Notes: generated by a model not told the origin, from the sequence alone. 64,000 nt of DNA from Xenosphaeropsis pyriputrescens (GCA_022609375.1 JAGKQE010000016.1:420316-484315); one strand, 5' to 3'. Shown: positions 21,901 through 33,281, counted from the first letter of the stretch. A program made the numbers and translations.

Positions 21901-23544
21901 ATGGCCGCAAAGAAAGCTGCCCCAACAGACGATGAGTTGAACAAACTCTTGGAAGGAATTGGAGATGAATCTGCACCGACTAGTGCACCAAGCAAAGGCA
22001 CAACAGGCAAAAAAGCTGCTTCAGCCCCATCTCAGGAGGAACAGGATCTACTGGCAGAACTCGACAACCTCGAGAAGCTGGGAGCCGATAAACCACCAGC
22101 CAGACCACACACCCCACGCGTCACAGCTGCAGCTGGAGCTCGTCCATCGCCCATAAAGCGAACCACTACAGGCACCCCACCTCCACCTGCTTCTGCCCGC
22201 TCCAGTGAAGATAAACCCTCAGCACCACGCAAGTCTGGTGAGAGTGCCCGATCATTCCATACGAGCTTTACACCAAGTGCTACGAGCAGCGAACTTCAGG
22301 ATTCAGAGAAGAATGCGCCCATTGCTGAGGCTGCCGAAGTACCTGCAGCTGGAGGAGGATGGTGGGGAAGTGTGTTTGCGACTGCTAGTGCAGCTGTAAA
22401 GCAAGCCGAAGCTGCCGTTACTCAAATCCAACAGAATGAGGAGGCAAAGAAGTACTTGGAGCAAGTAAAGGGTAATGTTGTTACACTCCGTGGTTTTGGT
22501 ATGTCGAAATCCTCAAGTCTGACCATCACAGCGGCACGGCCATGACGGTTCTCTATTCATATGAACACCAACTAATATCACACAGGAGGAGAGCTTCGAT
22601 CTCGTGCCCTTCCAACATTCACCAACATCCTCCACACCCTCGCTCCACCAATCTCCTCGCACGAACGTCTCCAAATCCACATAACTCACGACCTGCTGAA
22701 TTACCCCTCGCTCGACCCTCTGATTCACTCCACCTTCTCGCGTGTCATGGCGCAAGTGGAAGGCGGTGACTTGATGGTAATCCAAAGAGGACAAGAAAGC
22801 ACAGCTCGACACTCACACGAAGGCTACACAGGCGGCAGCGGAGGCTGGAACAGTGGTCCCTGGTGGCGACAGAGCAACGAGCACCGGGATATGGGTTCGG
22901 TCAAGGGCCTGGTCGAAGGCACGAAGTTGGTACGCGTCTCAGCGGAGTCCTATGCGAGCGAATACTTCTCTTCGCGCGGTGGTCTCGAGGCGGCAGCTCA
23001 GCGTGCGACCGAGGACCTATCTGAGAGCAATCCCGTACGCAGCAGCGACATCTTCCTCGCCGTGCAGGCGATCGTACACAGCGCGCCGGCAGAATTCTTC
23101 CAGGGTCCAACGACGAATGATGCCTCACGTGTCGAGGAGGATGATGCAGCCGACGAGCAGTTGTGCTTCGCAATCTACCTGTACGACCCGGTGCACAGCA
23201 TCACATTCCACACACTCACGCAGTCCATGCCTGCGAAGTGGGTGTCATGGCTCGACGCCGCGTCCCCAACCAGCCTGTCTGCCGAAGAGACGCAGGAGCA
23301 GCGCGACTTTGGCATTCTACCCGACGAGATTCGCGAGATCATTGAGGCGGGTGGCGTGGATCCGAGGGAGTGGGCTGCTGAGTGGGTCGAGGAGTGTATC
23401 GGCCTGGGCGTGGGCATCGTTGCGCAGCGATATGTGGCGCGGCGGATGGGCGTTGGCGAGGGGGGCATTGGGCGTGGGAAGGCGAGGATGGAGGAGGTTG
23501 TTGGGGATGGGGGTGGGGAGGCGGCGCGGGCCGGCATTATTTAA
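21901..23544 (+). CDS. mtc1: Maintenance of telomere capping protein 1 (Mtc1)
   Basis: Exons 21901-22498 and 22586-23544 give 518 residues. The intron has a GTATGT donor and an ACTAAT branch site close to the ACACAG acceptor. The N-terminus (TDDELNKLLEGIG) and disordered Pro/Ser/Thr-rich region to about residue 140 lead to a conserved GGGWWGSVFATAS segment, an Ala/Gln helix, and the Mtc1 core through ITHDLLNYPSLDPLIHSTFS, GGWNSGPWW, LFAVQAIVHS-type helices and DEIREIIEAGGVDPREWAAEW. In yeast, loss of MTC1 is synthetic sick with the telomere-capping mutant cdc13-1, and later work links the family to ER/Golgi trafficking and filamentous growth. The molecular function here is not shown by sequence. 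The 3' end of the gene is markedly GC-rich. Confidence 0.88.
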
Positions 23545-24917
23545 GGGCAGGGCGAGGCGTATGAATGAAACGAAACTGATTCATTTGTGGTCGGATGAGA
23601 TGGGACTTGCTTTCTTGCTGTCTTGCTCTCTGGCTTTCGTACTTTCGTACTTTTGGAGGAAGAGATGGAGGGGAGGATATTTGATGATGGAGTTGGGTGT
23701 TTGGGTTGCAACGCAGTCAGCCAGCCAGTCAGTCAGTTCATCTGTTGAGTAAATGATAGAACGCGTACAAATAAGACTGCAACCTCGTAGAGGGTTTGCG
23801 TACTGAGAATGGGGATATCATGCTATATATGACTTGCGATATACGTCTCTGATACGTCATTGATATATCTGACATGTCTGAAATTCATACCAGCGCAAAA
23901 AAGCAAGGATTCACCATTGTAAGATATTTCTTTCAAGCAGAGGGAAATATTGCAGTGTGGAAAGACTATCATATATAATTCCGAGTATAATAACTTGTTA
24001 TTCCCTGACCGCACATATAAAACTCATGTTTATTTCTAAGCACAGGTAACTAAGTGCCATAAATACCAATTTGTCCTCCGACTTCCAACTCTAGAATACA
24101 ATACCCGCTGTCCAATAACTAGAAACCAGATTGTAACCCAAGGCCAATGAGAAGCGTCACAAGTAAAATATTTTATGATGGCAGTACACATCTACTACAC
24201 TAACAGGCAAAAGAGATGCAGACAGATTAATTCCACAGAAAGGCGACTGCGGAAATTCAATAGGGAGGATTTACCATAAGTGTGTTGTGGTGAAGAAATA
24301 AGCAGCAATCAGGTGATGCGGTTCATTTGATCTGTTCTTCTGTCACATGACGGAGTGTGGAGACTCCCAATTACAGGTTTTGGACTGTATGGAAGAAGCA
24401 GGGTTACATGGCAGAGAATTATAGTTGGATTGAGAAGCGTGAAAGCAGAGAACAGGAAGGGAAGTAGAGACTGCAGATACCGAGTGATCCCCTTTTCACA
24501 GAGTTTCTATTGAATTTACTGATACGCTTACAGTGTTTAGAGTATGGGTTGGGGGCGTGGGGGAGAAAGCAACATATGAGAACTGTATATACCGTGGAAG
24601 CTGCATTCTAGAGAGTGTTCAGTGCTCGAGGCTTACATCCCTTCACAATGTTGTATTTACTATAAGTTCTCAGGGAAATCTTTGCAACCTAGGAGATATC
24701 TAATCGCTCTCCCTCTTGGCATAACTAAGCCCACTTATTCTATCGAGCAGGACAGTATAGAAGTGAGAGATGCAGATGAAATTTGAGAAATCTCAAGCAG
24801 TTTTCTAGGCATTAAGCCGAGTTGTCTATAGATTGTCACGGTTTACACACAGTATCAAAAAAGAAGAGAGGAAAACCCAGAAGCCAGCCCTGCTTGGAAC
24901 GCCGTAAGGTCAGCTCT
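23545..24917. other. Convergent intergenic region, no gene seen
   Basis: About 1.4 kb between the 3' ends of MTC1 and the MFS transporter gene, AT-richer than the flanking genes. No coding, RNA or repeat feature was supportable. Confidence 0.45.
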
Positions 24918-26507
24918 TTACCACTTTGTCCTCCAACTCCACCCCTTGACTTTGATCCTGACCCATATAAAACACAGCAGGGCGGCCACATAGCTAAGCC
25001 CGGTGAAAAGAGCGACGCCCCAATACCTTTCTTTGCCTGTAGCCTCCACGGCATCGAGAAGGCCCCCAGCAATAGGGATGCTTCCCAACACGCCAAAAGC
25101 TACCACGGTATAGCAGCTCGCGTAGTATCGCCCATACTCCTGAGTTTCGCAGAGCTGACCGAGGCAGATTGGTGTCAAGCCGACGTTTGAACCGCTGACG
25201 AATCCAAACAATAATACAAAGACCACCAAGAGCGCGTAATTGTCTAGGTTGGATACGAGCATGTCGGGCAACCAAAAACATAGAACTGATATTGTGCAGA
25301 GGGACAACGAGACAATCATCGTGTTGTATCGCCCGAATCGATCGGCCAGGTCGCCCGCCACGCAGCGGCCAAGGCATGAGGAGGCATTAAGAATCGCAAG
25401 GAGCTGATATGCAAATGCCGCTGACCCCGTCAAGGCCTCTTCGTGAGACAGATGTTGCCGATCGATGTAGTAGCTCGGCGCATATGTGATGGGTATGAAA
25501 TACGCCAGATCCGTTAAAAGGACTCCAACGGTCGTAGCAGCCATGGCTCCTGTTCCATCCATGAAAATCCGTGGGTCCGGCAATGTATCGCGCCAAGTAG
25601 TTGCTGCTCCTTTGCGGGGTGGAACTCTGCTTCGGCAGAACGATACGCTGATGGCGCAAAGCACGAGCAGCACGAAGCCGAGAATACGGGTCGACCAGCC
25701 CCATCCTACTTGTGGGAGGAGTGACTGTATCATTAGGGGGAAGAGAACGCCACCGAAACCACCCCCTATGAAAGCTATGCCGCTGGCGAGACCACGTCGC
25801 TCCATGAACCAATGAGCGACGCAGGCCATCGATGGGGTGACGAGAAGGCTTGAGCCGATACCAGTCAAGATGGAGAACGACAGAATGATCTGATAGTATT
25901 CTGTAACACAATTAGTGCTGAACAGAGCCCTCAAGAGGATCAGGCGGACCTCAACAGGAGCAGATTTAGCAAGAAGCGAGTGAGCCAGAAGCCGCCGTAC
26001 GAGGAAGTTTGATGCGTGGAGCGTCGTAGGAAGGCTGATCTTACCTGTACAGACGCTGAGCGTGAAAATGCCAACGAGCGTGCAAACAGTTCCCGCAATG
26101 ATCAGTCCACGTGGGCCCATCGCATCAAAGGTCGGTCCAACCTGCACTCCACAGATCCAGACCACGAAGGCGTAGACCGAGAATATCCAGCCAAGAGTAG
26201 ACGCAGATTCTTCCGGCAAGATCAATTCCGAAATGACGACCTCGAACACTCCGGCCGTGTTGTAAACACCCAGTGATGCGGTCAGGCCACACCAAGCACC
26301 CAAAACCACCAGCCAGGCATCCCGACCGCCCTCGGGGTAGGTGATTTCGTCGTCGACGGGCACGGGGTCGACGGCTGTGGGAGGAAAAGGCCGAGGCTTT
26401 TCAACGTCGGGAGAAGAACCTGGCTCGTCAGCGAATGCTCATCTTTCGTCGTGTGGGATTTGCGAACGATCAAGCAGTGATGAGCCATGTTGGGAGCTCG
26501 GTGCCAT
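24918..26507 (-). CDS. MFS monocarboxylate-type transporter, in-frame TGA near start
   Basis: Exons 26507-26045 and 25900-24918; the intron has a GTAAGA donor and a CACTAAT branch-like site before TTACAG. The protein has the fungal MCT/SLC16-like layout: TYPEGGRDAWLVVLGAWCG at TM1, IFSVYAFVVWICGVQVGP, a 12-helix pattern, and ADRFGRYN in the middle loop. Such carriers move small carboxylates across the plasma membrane. The only sensible start is ATG 26507 (MAPSSQHGSSLLD), in good context, but codon 23 is TGA (26441-26439). After it the frame is open with no ATG until transmembrane territory. Either the gene is null, the TGA is read through, or a weak 48-bp intron (GTTCGC donor, CTGAC branch, ending at the CAG just before codon GTTCTT) removes it. 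Family call strong, functionality open. Confidence 0.82.
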
Positions 26508-27841
26508 TGTCTCCCACTGCCCTCCACTTTGGAAGTCTTGCGGTTTGTCAAAAGGCAACGCAGGGAAATAAGATAATATGATTCCTGTTGGATGTCTCTA
26601 GTTGACGAGGTATTGGACCGAAGGGAGAAATGGTCGGTCAAATTGGAATAATCGTCAAGGTTTTGGCGCAGGGGGAAGGATGAGAGAGAATTTACAGAGC
26701 TTTATGGGTGGAAGTCTGTTGCAGGGAGATGTAAGATGTTGGATCGAAACTGTACAGCATATTTGAAGTGACCACTCGCTGCAAAGCAACCAGCGACAAA
26801 GTGATGGAAGTGTGAACTCATAGCGGTCAATCAACGTCAAGCACTATGTAGATGTGTACTCAAAGTGACCCATCAGCGACAGGCGCTCGATGTAGACGAG
26901 AAATGATTGTACTTGAATTGACCAATCAACGACAACTTACTACTGTCACCTCGCCGGCGCCGTTGCTCATCGATACAGGAGCCGTGGAGCTCGGTTATGC
27001 TCGCATAGCTTATCTCAACCACCAAATACTCCTCTTGCCTTTCAATTGTTCTCTAATCACTACCCAACACTTGCAATTGCTTTGTCCCGTGTCATTCAGT
27101 CCTGCAGCTGACTGTAGCAACGGAGGCGATGATTGCGCCTCTGTCTTTCTGAAGCAAGCCAGACTCAGGCGTGAAGAAACATTGGTCGAAGGCACGTGAT
27201 ATCAAGGTTGACTATGGGTGATTGTATTGAGTCTGATCCCTCTATACAGCTGGTATATTGGGGGATTACTATGAGGTAAGCGTGAACATGCCGCCTAAAT
27301 TATATAGAGATCTGAATGATAAAATGAGAGATAGAAGGTGAGCTCCGTATCAAGTATATGCAAGTTTAGATCTGGAGAATAATGCATAAATCTAATAACA
27401 TCCACATGTCCTGGGTCTACATTGATAGTAGCTATGAGTGAGCCGGTAGTATTGAGGCAGTAGAAACTGGAATCTTTCGTGAAAATGTATCTTCCCCGCT
27501 TCTCATCAAGTGCTGTTGTGACCTCAATTTGAAGTAGGACTGGCGGCTAGACAACTGAACTGGATTGCGATTTTCTATCCACGATAACTTAGCCGCAGAG
27601 TTGATTGACACGAAGCAACATGATCTCGGTTGTTTAGTAGTAGCTAGGGGATTACATGCATTGGAAAGAAGAAAAAGTGTATGGTGGTCGAGAAATCGTG
27701 AGTGGAGCTACGAAGTAAGTTGACTGCCGGTTTTGTGCCACACGAGGTTTTGCAGGACTGAGGGATGGGCTTTAGATACTGAAGCGGTTTTGTTCGTCTC
27801 ATTTGGGCTGTAATTAGCAACATGGAACACCCCTCGATAGC
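26508..27841. other. Intergenic stretch, no gene seen
   Basis: Upstream of the MFS gene and downstream of the Ada-like gene. Several short frames occur, none with a domain, signal peptide or splice support. Confidence 0.4.
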
Positions 27842-28558
27842 TCATCCGTAGATGCTATCACTCGAGGAGTATTCGGTCCAGAACCATTCGTCGAAATCGA
27901 AATTGAAATCGAAGTCCAAGCCCAAAGCATCTTCATCATTTCCCACGTTCTCTACCACCGGCCCTCGCCCGAAATGTTCGACTGGCGCTTCAGCGACGCT
28001 TTCTGTCGTTGCTGGTATCACGAGCCCAGTCTCCACGTCCATCACACGCGATCCAGTTTTGCGGAGACATCGGACTGAGCTCTCCGTCTGGCCTTCACTT
28101 GCCTCCCCCTCGAACCCCTTCATGTATTCCCCTACCGTAATGCCCATCGTCTTCTTGAACACGCGGCAAAGATAACTCGGCGTGACTCCCACCTCTTTTG
28201 CCAAGTCTTTTAACCCTCTCGTCATCGACAAATCATCCTTCCTCATCCGCAGAAGCGCTACGACGCTAGTGACAACTTCCTCTCCTCTTCCAATAAAGGT
28301 CGTGTGGTCTGGTTTACACCTCTTGCACGGCCTGTACCCATCGCGCCGCGCTTGATCTTCTGTATCGTAAAACACAACATTGGCTCGCCGAGCAAGGCGT
28401 GCGGAGCAGGTAGGACGGCAGTAGATCTTGGTGGATTTGACGCCGTAGAAGAAGGATGAGTGGAAAGAGGGTGTGCGGTGCGTAAGGGCGAGCCAACGGG
28501 AATGGGAGCTCTGGACCGGGTAGGGACTGATTGGAGACCTTGGAGTTTGTGATTGCAT
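27842..28558 (-). CDS. Ada-type metal-binding domain plus AraC-type HTH regulator
   Basis: Intronless, 238 residues. Residues about 20-85 match the N-terminal domain of bacterial Ada: FFYGVKSTKIYCRPTC and GYRPCKRC give cysteines C47, C51, C78 and C81, the same spacing (4, 27, 3) as E. coli Ada C38/C42/C69/C72. In Ada, C38 accepts methyl groups from DNA methylphosphotriesters and switches the protein to an activator. Residues about 100-147 form an AraC-type helix-turn-helix (LAKEVGVTPSYLCRVFKKT, then GEYMKG). The tail is acidic/aromatic (repeated DFDFNF), a possible activation domain. No alkyltransferase (PCHR) domain is present. A role as alkylation-responsive transcription factor is inferred from family knowledge. 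The bacterial-type architecture suggests ancient transfer, although such proteins are known across filamentous ascomycetes. Confidence 0.88.
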   Translation of the reverse strand: MQSQTPRSPISPYPVQSSHSRWLALTHRTPSFHSSFFYGVKSTKIYCRPTCSARLARRANVVFYDTEDQARRDGYRPCKRCKPDHTTFIGRGEEVVTSVVALLRMRKDDLSMTRGLKDLAKEVGVTPSYLCRVFKKTMGITVGEYMKGFEGEASEGQTESSVRCLRKTGSRVMDVETGLVIPATTESVAEAPVEHFGRGPVVENVGNDEDALGLDFDFNFDFDEWFWTEYSSSDSIYG

Positions 28559-29568
28559 GTTGAGATGGGCTCAGGGATGATTGAGGCAGTTTGGTTCTAG
28601 GATATGTATAATATATAATAATGGATGTGCGTAAGCAGAGTGGCGTTAAGCGTGCAGTGTAAGGTGTAGTGGCGGCGAGGTAGTTAAACTCGGAGGATCA
28701 TCCACCGCTCCAGCATATTAAGCCTGCAGAGCCTCGTTCTGAGCTCTCATGTAAAGGTACTAATAGGCATACCGTAATTTTCAAGTTATATAACAGCATA
28801 TGTAATTGGCTACAACAAAACACGGGATGTTGTAAAATAGAATAATTGATGTATAGTCATTCAGCCAACTCTTCGTGAATATTCTAACTTGGAGGGATAA
28901 CTGGAGGGATAGCAAGAGCGATTACACATGTACGTACTACATACTCTGTAGGTAGAGGGCGGGGATGACGTATAAGAGGCAGGGCGGGGCGGGGTGGACA
29001 GCGGAGATGGCGGGATGGCGGGATGGCGGGATGGCGGGATGGCGGGATAACGGCATTGTACTGGATATGACCAATCACATGCACATGTAGATACCACCCC
29101 CGCGACTATGCCTAGCTCGATATTGTGCAAGGGTCCAGCCCAGTGGTCTGAGCACGTACATAGTACAGACGACAATTCAAAAGCATGAGGATATCTGCAT
29201 GTTGTGTAGGTCTGTAAATCATGTTCATAACAAAGTTCAGCCTTCTCTACTACTCAGGCGTCTTCTCCCGCTCTGTGGACTTTCGCATCATGCTGATCTA
29301 CATAGTCCTGCTCGTTGTCCCGACTTTTGGGTGCAATGCTCTCTTGTTCTATTCATAAGTGCTGGTTATTATGGCTGGCTACAAAGTCATGGCCGGTTGA
29401 CTACAAAGTCGAATAGACCCGGCTACAAAGGAAAGTCGTATCTAGAGACCACCTCTATTCCAAAAACCTTCTTTCACCTGGCGAGGTGCGCTGTTATGCA
29501 CGACCTGTCTGGAGTACGTGTTACCGGCGGCGAGTAATTCAGCTGACCAGCGCTCACACCAGAACACC
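28559..29568. other. Intergenic region with an 8-bp minisatellite
   Basis: 5' flank of the Ada-like gene and 3' flank of the oxygenase gene. The only feature is the GATGGCGG tandem at about 29003-29049. Confidence 0.45.
29003..29049 (+). repeat. GATGGCGG minisatellite, five to six units
   Basis: Five near-perfect 8-bp GATGGCGG units followed by one diverged unit (GATAACGG), in non-coding DNA. Confidence 0.9.
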
Positions 29569-30809
29569 CTAAACCGGCTGGATTATGGTGATACCACCGA
29601 GCGTCGCAGCTACTCTGCTTTCCAACACCTCTTGAACAGACGGGATCTTAACATCTGAAGCTACCTTAGGCGCGCTATTCAAGCCATGGAGACCATCCGG
29701 ATACTCCTTCTCATACAAGAGGCCATTCCGCCAGCTTTGGAACTCGAAAGCCGTCATGTCGGGATACTTGGCTGGCTCCGCGTCAGAGACAAACTTTGCC
29801 AGCGGACCGACCGTGACATTGCGCTCCGCCTTCAAGAGATAGGCCATGGACATTCTGGGGGGTATAGTCAAGCCGCGTTTCCCCTTCATTGCTTCTGGGG
29901 TGGCGACCTGATGGATACCACCGGCAATTTTTCCGTTGGTCCAACGCGTCAGTGTATCGCCAACGTTGACAATCATTTCCGTCGTATCTGTTGGCGGCAC
30001 GGGAATGAAGGAATCGGGGTTGGGATTGGTCCGGTCTTCGATTTCTAGACCACCAGTGTTGTCCTGGAACAGCAGCGTGATGGGACCGAAGTCAGTATGT
30101 GGAGCAATACGGCTTGTACGGCCTGATTGCATCTCTTCCACAGGAATTGCAGGATAATGGGTCAGTCGAAGGTCTGCGGCGCTGGGAATACAGCGTGCAA
30201 CCAATGACCCATCTTCGATACCCCAGGCGACCTCGAGGGCCTTTATCAGCGTCAGACAAACATCATCGCATTGACGGTAAAAAGCCTCCATGAAGGATCG
30301 AAAGCCCGATAGCTCAGGTGTCTTGGGCCATTTGTTTGGGAAATCCGTGTCGTGTTCGGGGCCCTGATCAAAATGCTCCTTAGTATCATAGTCAGTCAAA
30401 TTGTCCAACATTACAAGTGGGTTGCCATCTATGCAAACCTTTGAGTCCGTCATGATTCTAATCTTTACGTCATGATGAAGCTTACTGACTTCCTCGACTC
30501 TCCATGGTGTGTAACCACGCATGGGCCTAGGTCCAATTTCATTCGGAATTTCATTTTTGACCTCCAATGGCTGGTCAAAGAACTTATGGCTCTGGCGAAG
30601 AAAGTCAGTGTCATGGTAACTACGAGGTATGTCAAAATGAGTCATACCCAGGTGAATAAGTCCTCCAACTCCTGCGCACTAAAGGTATGGCCCTTGAGCT
30701 TTGCAAATCCAATCCTCTGAAAGCTGTCCAGTAGTGCGTGAGCGAACTCTTCTCGCTGCTCTTTAGACCCCGAGATGAAACGACTGTAGTCTAAGGTTGG
30801 GACTTCCAT
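29569..30809 (-). CDS. 2-oxoglutarate/Fe(II)-dependent oxygenase, IPNS-like
   Basis: Exons 30809-30648 and 30591-29569, phase 0 junction, give up to 394 residues. N-terminal DIOX_N part: MEVPTLDYSRFISG, GFAKLKGHTFSAQELEDLF. Catalytic double-stranded beta-helix: HxD iron ligands in APHTDFGPITLL, the distal His in GGIHQVA and a 2OG-binding Arg in PPRMSMAYLL, with GGLEIED and VNVGDTLTRWTNG between. These are hallmarks of the isopenicillin N synthase-like superfamily used in fungal secondary metabolism and hormone-like oxidations; the substrate is unknown. A further 57-bp intron (30499-30443; GTAAGC donor, CATAG end) may be removed between VEEV and NGNPLVMLDN, where the unspliced reading looks unlike the family; both versions stay open. 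It is divergent from the methyltransferase at 31785. Confidence 0.87.
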
Positions 30810-31784
30810 GCTGCAATGTTGCGAAGAGGTAATAAGCTTAGAGATTGACCCAGAAGACCAAGCGAAAAAACTGGCCGCTTCTTTGGCGTTGTCGATGCTT
30901 ATATTCCTAGGGTACTATTCATGTTCCCGCGGATTGCGTGCTGTCTGACGACTCGAGTATTCTTGTAAGCTTTATAGGTGTGCTGATGCCAAGACCTGGT
31001 TATCTCATGAGACAATGGCAAAATCCTCATGGTCTTGCTGCATCATTCTTCTCCTCAAATTCTCGTACGGCACAGGTGAGCTGATTATGAGTGCTTACTA
31101 TTTGTTGCTGACCAGTCAATTCAAGGACATACCCGATATCTATTGCCGAATGGTCGTTTGCATCCAAGATGAGTTTTTGTCAATGATTGGTGATTTCGAG
31201 TACCCACATATTTCCAATTGATAAGATCCCATTAGTTAATACCCTGTGATAACTGCAATATACATATGGCGTGACAAGTAAACTGGATGATGATGGGATA
31301 GGGGGTGATAATGCATGCACGGCAGCATTTATTCCAGTGGAGTCTATTTTTCCACCTTGTACAAGCTCTGATAAATCCTTTATGCAATGTCCATGCCTCT
31401 TCGATTTACTCAAAGTGGAAGCTGTTAGAGTAAAGTCTAAAATGAACTCCACAGTGATAATGCATGTAGTGTAGCATTTGCGTACTCCATCATCATCCAA
31501 CTTACTTCTCGCCCCATATACTATAGCCGAGAATGTAGCAATGTCCACCATGCAGATAGTATAGACACTTGCTACTCATGTACGTGGATAAATAGCTAAT
31601 GGAAGTACCACAGAAGAGAGCAACTGCATGCACATCAGTTTTCACGAGATCTCCTTATCGAACCTAATCCGAAAACCATCCAACTGCTTGATTCCCCATT
31701 GATTCTGGGCCCCCTCGTCAAAACTTTCACAAAGCACATCTCAGTCATTCACAAATACGCCTCCTCAGCAACTCACATCTCATC
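30810..31784. other. Divergent promoter region with a foldback repeat
   Basis: The 975 bp between the oxygenase (-) and the methyltransferase (+) start codons. It holds the imperfect inverted repeat at about 31250-31528, listed separately. No gene of its own. Confidence 0.55.
31250..31528. repeat. Imperfect long inverted repeat, MITE-like foldback
   Basis: The plus strand from about 31253 and the minus strand from about 31527 align over roughly 115 nt. Shared blocks include AGTAA.nTGGATGATGATGG at 31277-31296 and 31505-31486, GTGGAGT at 31338 and 31452, and an ACAAGCTC/ACAGCTTC end. A 13-bp direct repeat GTGATAATGCATG also occurs at about 31306 and 31454. The arms meet around a short centre, as in a decayed foldback element. 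Confidence 0.6.
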
Positions 31785-32438
31785 ATGTCGACCCAAATAC
31801 TGCCAAGCCACTTATACCTATCTCAAGCTCGCGCCAGTGTCAATGTCCAAGATTGCATGACAGTCTACGACAAATGGGCCGCCACATACAACGACGAGGT
31901 CGGCAACAAGGCCCAAGAATACGTTGCCCCCGTCCTCGCTGTCCAGGCGGCCCTCAAGTCATCCAAAAACCTAGCCAAAACCGTAATACTGGACGCGGGT
32001 TGCGGGACCGGGCTGGTGGGACAAGCTCTTGCATTTGCCGGCGCAAAGGCCATCGACGGTCTCGACTTGTCTCCGGCCATGCTCAAGGTGGCCGAGCAGA
32101 CGGGTGTATATCGCAGCCTAGCTCAGGAAGATCTAACTCAGCAGATTAAGAAAGCAGACGACACGTATGATATAGTGACTTGTGTTGGCACTTTCACTAC
32201 TGGCCATGTCGGCCCCGATCCTGCTCTGAGGGAGTTTGTTCGCGTCACCAGGGGGAATGGCATTGTTGTTGCAACGGTTCTTGAGGAGGTTTGGGTCACG
32301 GGGGGGTTCAAGGCTGAAGTCGATAGGTTGAAGGCGGAGGATCTGGTGACGGTGGTCGCTCGAGAGCTCATAGACTACGTCAAGGGACATGGCGACAAAG
32401 CAATATTGGTTGTCTTGGAAAAGATCAGCCATGCCTAA
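31785..32438 (+). CDS. Class I SAM-dependent methyltransferase
   Basis: Intronless, 217 residues. Motif I is VILDAGCGTGLVGQAL, followed by the acidic loop IDGLDLSPAMLKVAEQ (motif II) and IVTCVGTFTTGHVGPDPALREFVRVTR (motif IV/V region). This matches the small stand-alone Methyltransf_11/25 type, close to the WBSCR27-like group common in fungi. The N-terminus with VYDKWAATYNDEV is typical of that group. There is no membrane segment, so it is probably cytosolic. The substrate is unknown. Its divergent arrangement with a 2OG oxygenase allows shared regulation and a joint tailoring role, but that is inference. Confidence 0.88.
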   Translation: MSTQILPSHLYLSQARASVNVQDCMTVYDKWAATYNDEVGNKAQEYVAPVLAVQAALKSSKNLAKTVILDAGCGTGLVGQALAFAGAKAIDGLDLSPAMLKVAEQTGVYRSLAQEDLTQQIKKADDTYDIVTCVGTFTTGHVGPDPALREFVRVTRGNGIVVATVLEEVWVTGGFKAEVDRLKAEDLVTVVARELIDYVKGHGDKAILVVLEKISHA

Positions 32439-33281
32439 TAGATGAACCTAGAATCCGCTATTCTTAGAATATTTAGACATTCCACCAATGCACGTGTTTT
32501 CCGTGTTGTACTATAAATCATCCTGTGATAGGGGTTAAGCCTTTCGTCTCGGCTTCCACTTGTACATAGTCACATATGTAACCTGGAGAATGTCCGTGCA
32601 CTAGTCTGTGGGTCTCCCCCAGATCCTCCCAGATTATGTTAAAGCTAGCCCCTGGCACGTGCTCACATCAAGTAGGCGCTAAAACTCGGCGTGCTGTGTG
32701 ATAGATTTACTACCTAGGTACTGTATATACATACATACAGTGCATACATATGTGGTTTATGTATAGCTACAAGCCTCCTTTAAGATGCTGTCACCCACCT
32801 CAATTGCTCACTCACTCGACCTGAAAGATCATATATATTAGCTGTCAAAGTATACTGAGCCAACAATGTCTCCCTTGTTTTCTAGGCTGTTTCTCTCGCC
32901 TCTTTTTAAGACTTATTACAAGAGATAGTACAAGAAGTCTTATCCATGCCTATTACAAAGTCTATCCATCAAAAGGCACCTAAGGTTCTAACCTATGTCC
33001 TTTGTATATAGTGCTAAAGTCCCTGCCTGTTCAGATCTCCATATTGAGGAGCCTCCTAGAGATACCTAGGATCCTACTTACACATAGCTAGAACATTAAT
33101 GTGTTGGAGACCAGTCTTTTTTGTAGCAAGTGTTGAGCGACCACAACCTACTCGCCTGGTGTCTAGGGCATAGTGCAATAACAATCCCTAAAGGCCTATA
33201 GTTAGCAAGTGATAATAAGCGCAGATAGGAGCAATCTAGCCGCTCCCAATACTTGAAAGCGCTGTGTAAAGCACTATAGCA
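32439..33281. other. TpA-rich non-coding stretch
   Basis: Follows the methyltransferase gene. Many CTA/TAG words and no usable reading frame; it merges into the ankyrin-like relic and may be mutated repeat DNA. Confidence 0.4.

Noticed and set aside
22853..23752. 299-codon plus-strand frame overlapping MTC1
   Set aside because: Alternative frame of the GC-rich MTC1 exon 2; Arg/Ser-rich with no recognisable motif, whereas the other frame matches Mtc1.
25981..26044. Open frame continuing through the MFS intron
   Set aside because: The intervening segment has no transmembrane pattern and is bounded by GTAAGA and a CACTAAT...TTACAG acceptor, so it is an intron rather than an insertion.
29003..29049. 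Regularly spaced repeats that could suggest a CRISPR array
   Set aside because: Units are 8 bp with no spacers, in a eukaryotic genome; it is a minisatellite.
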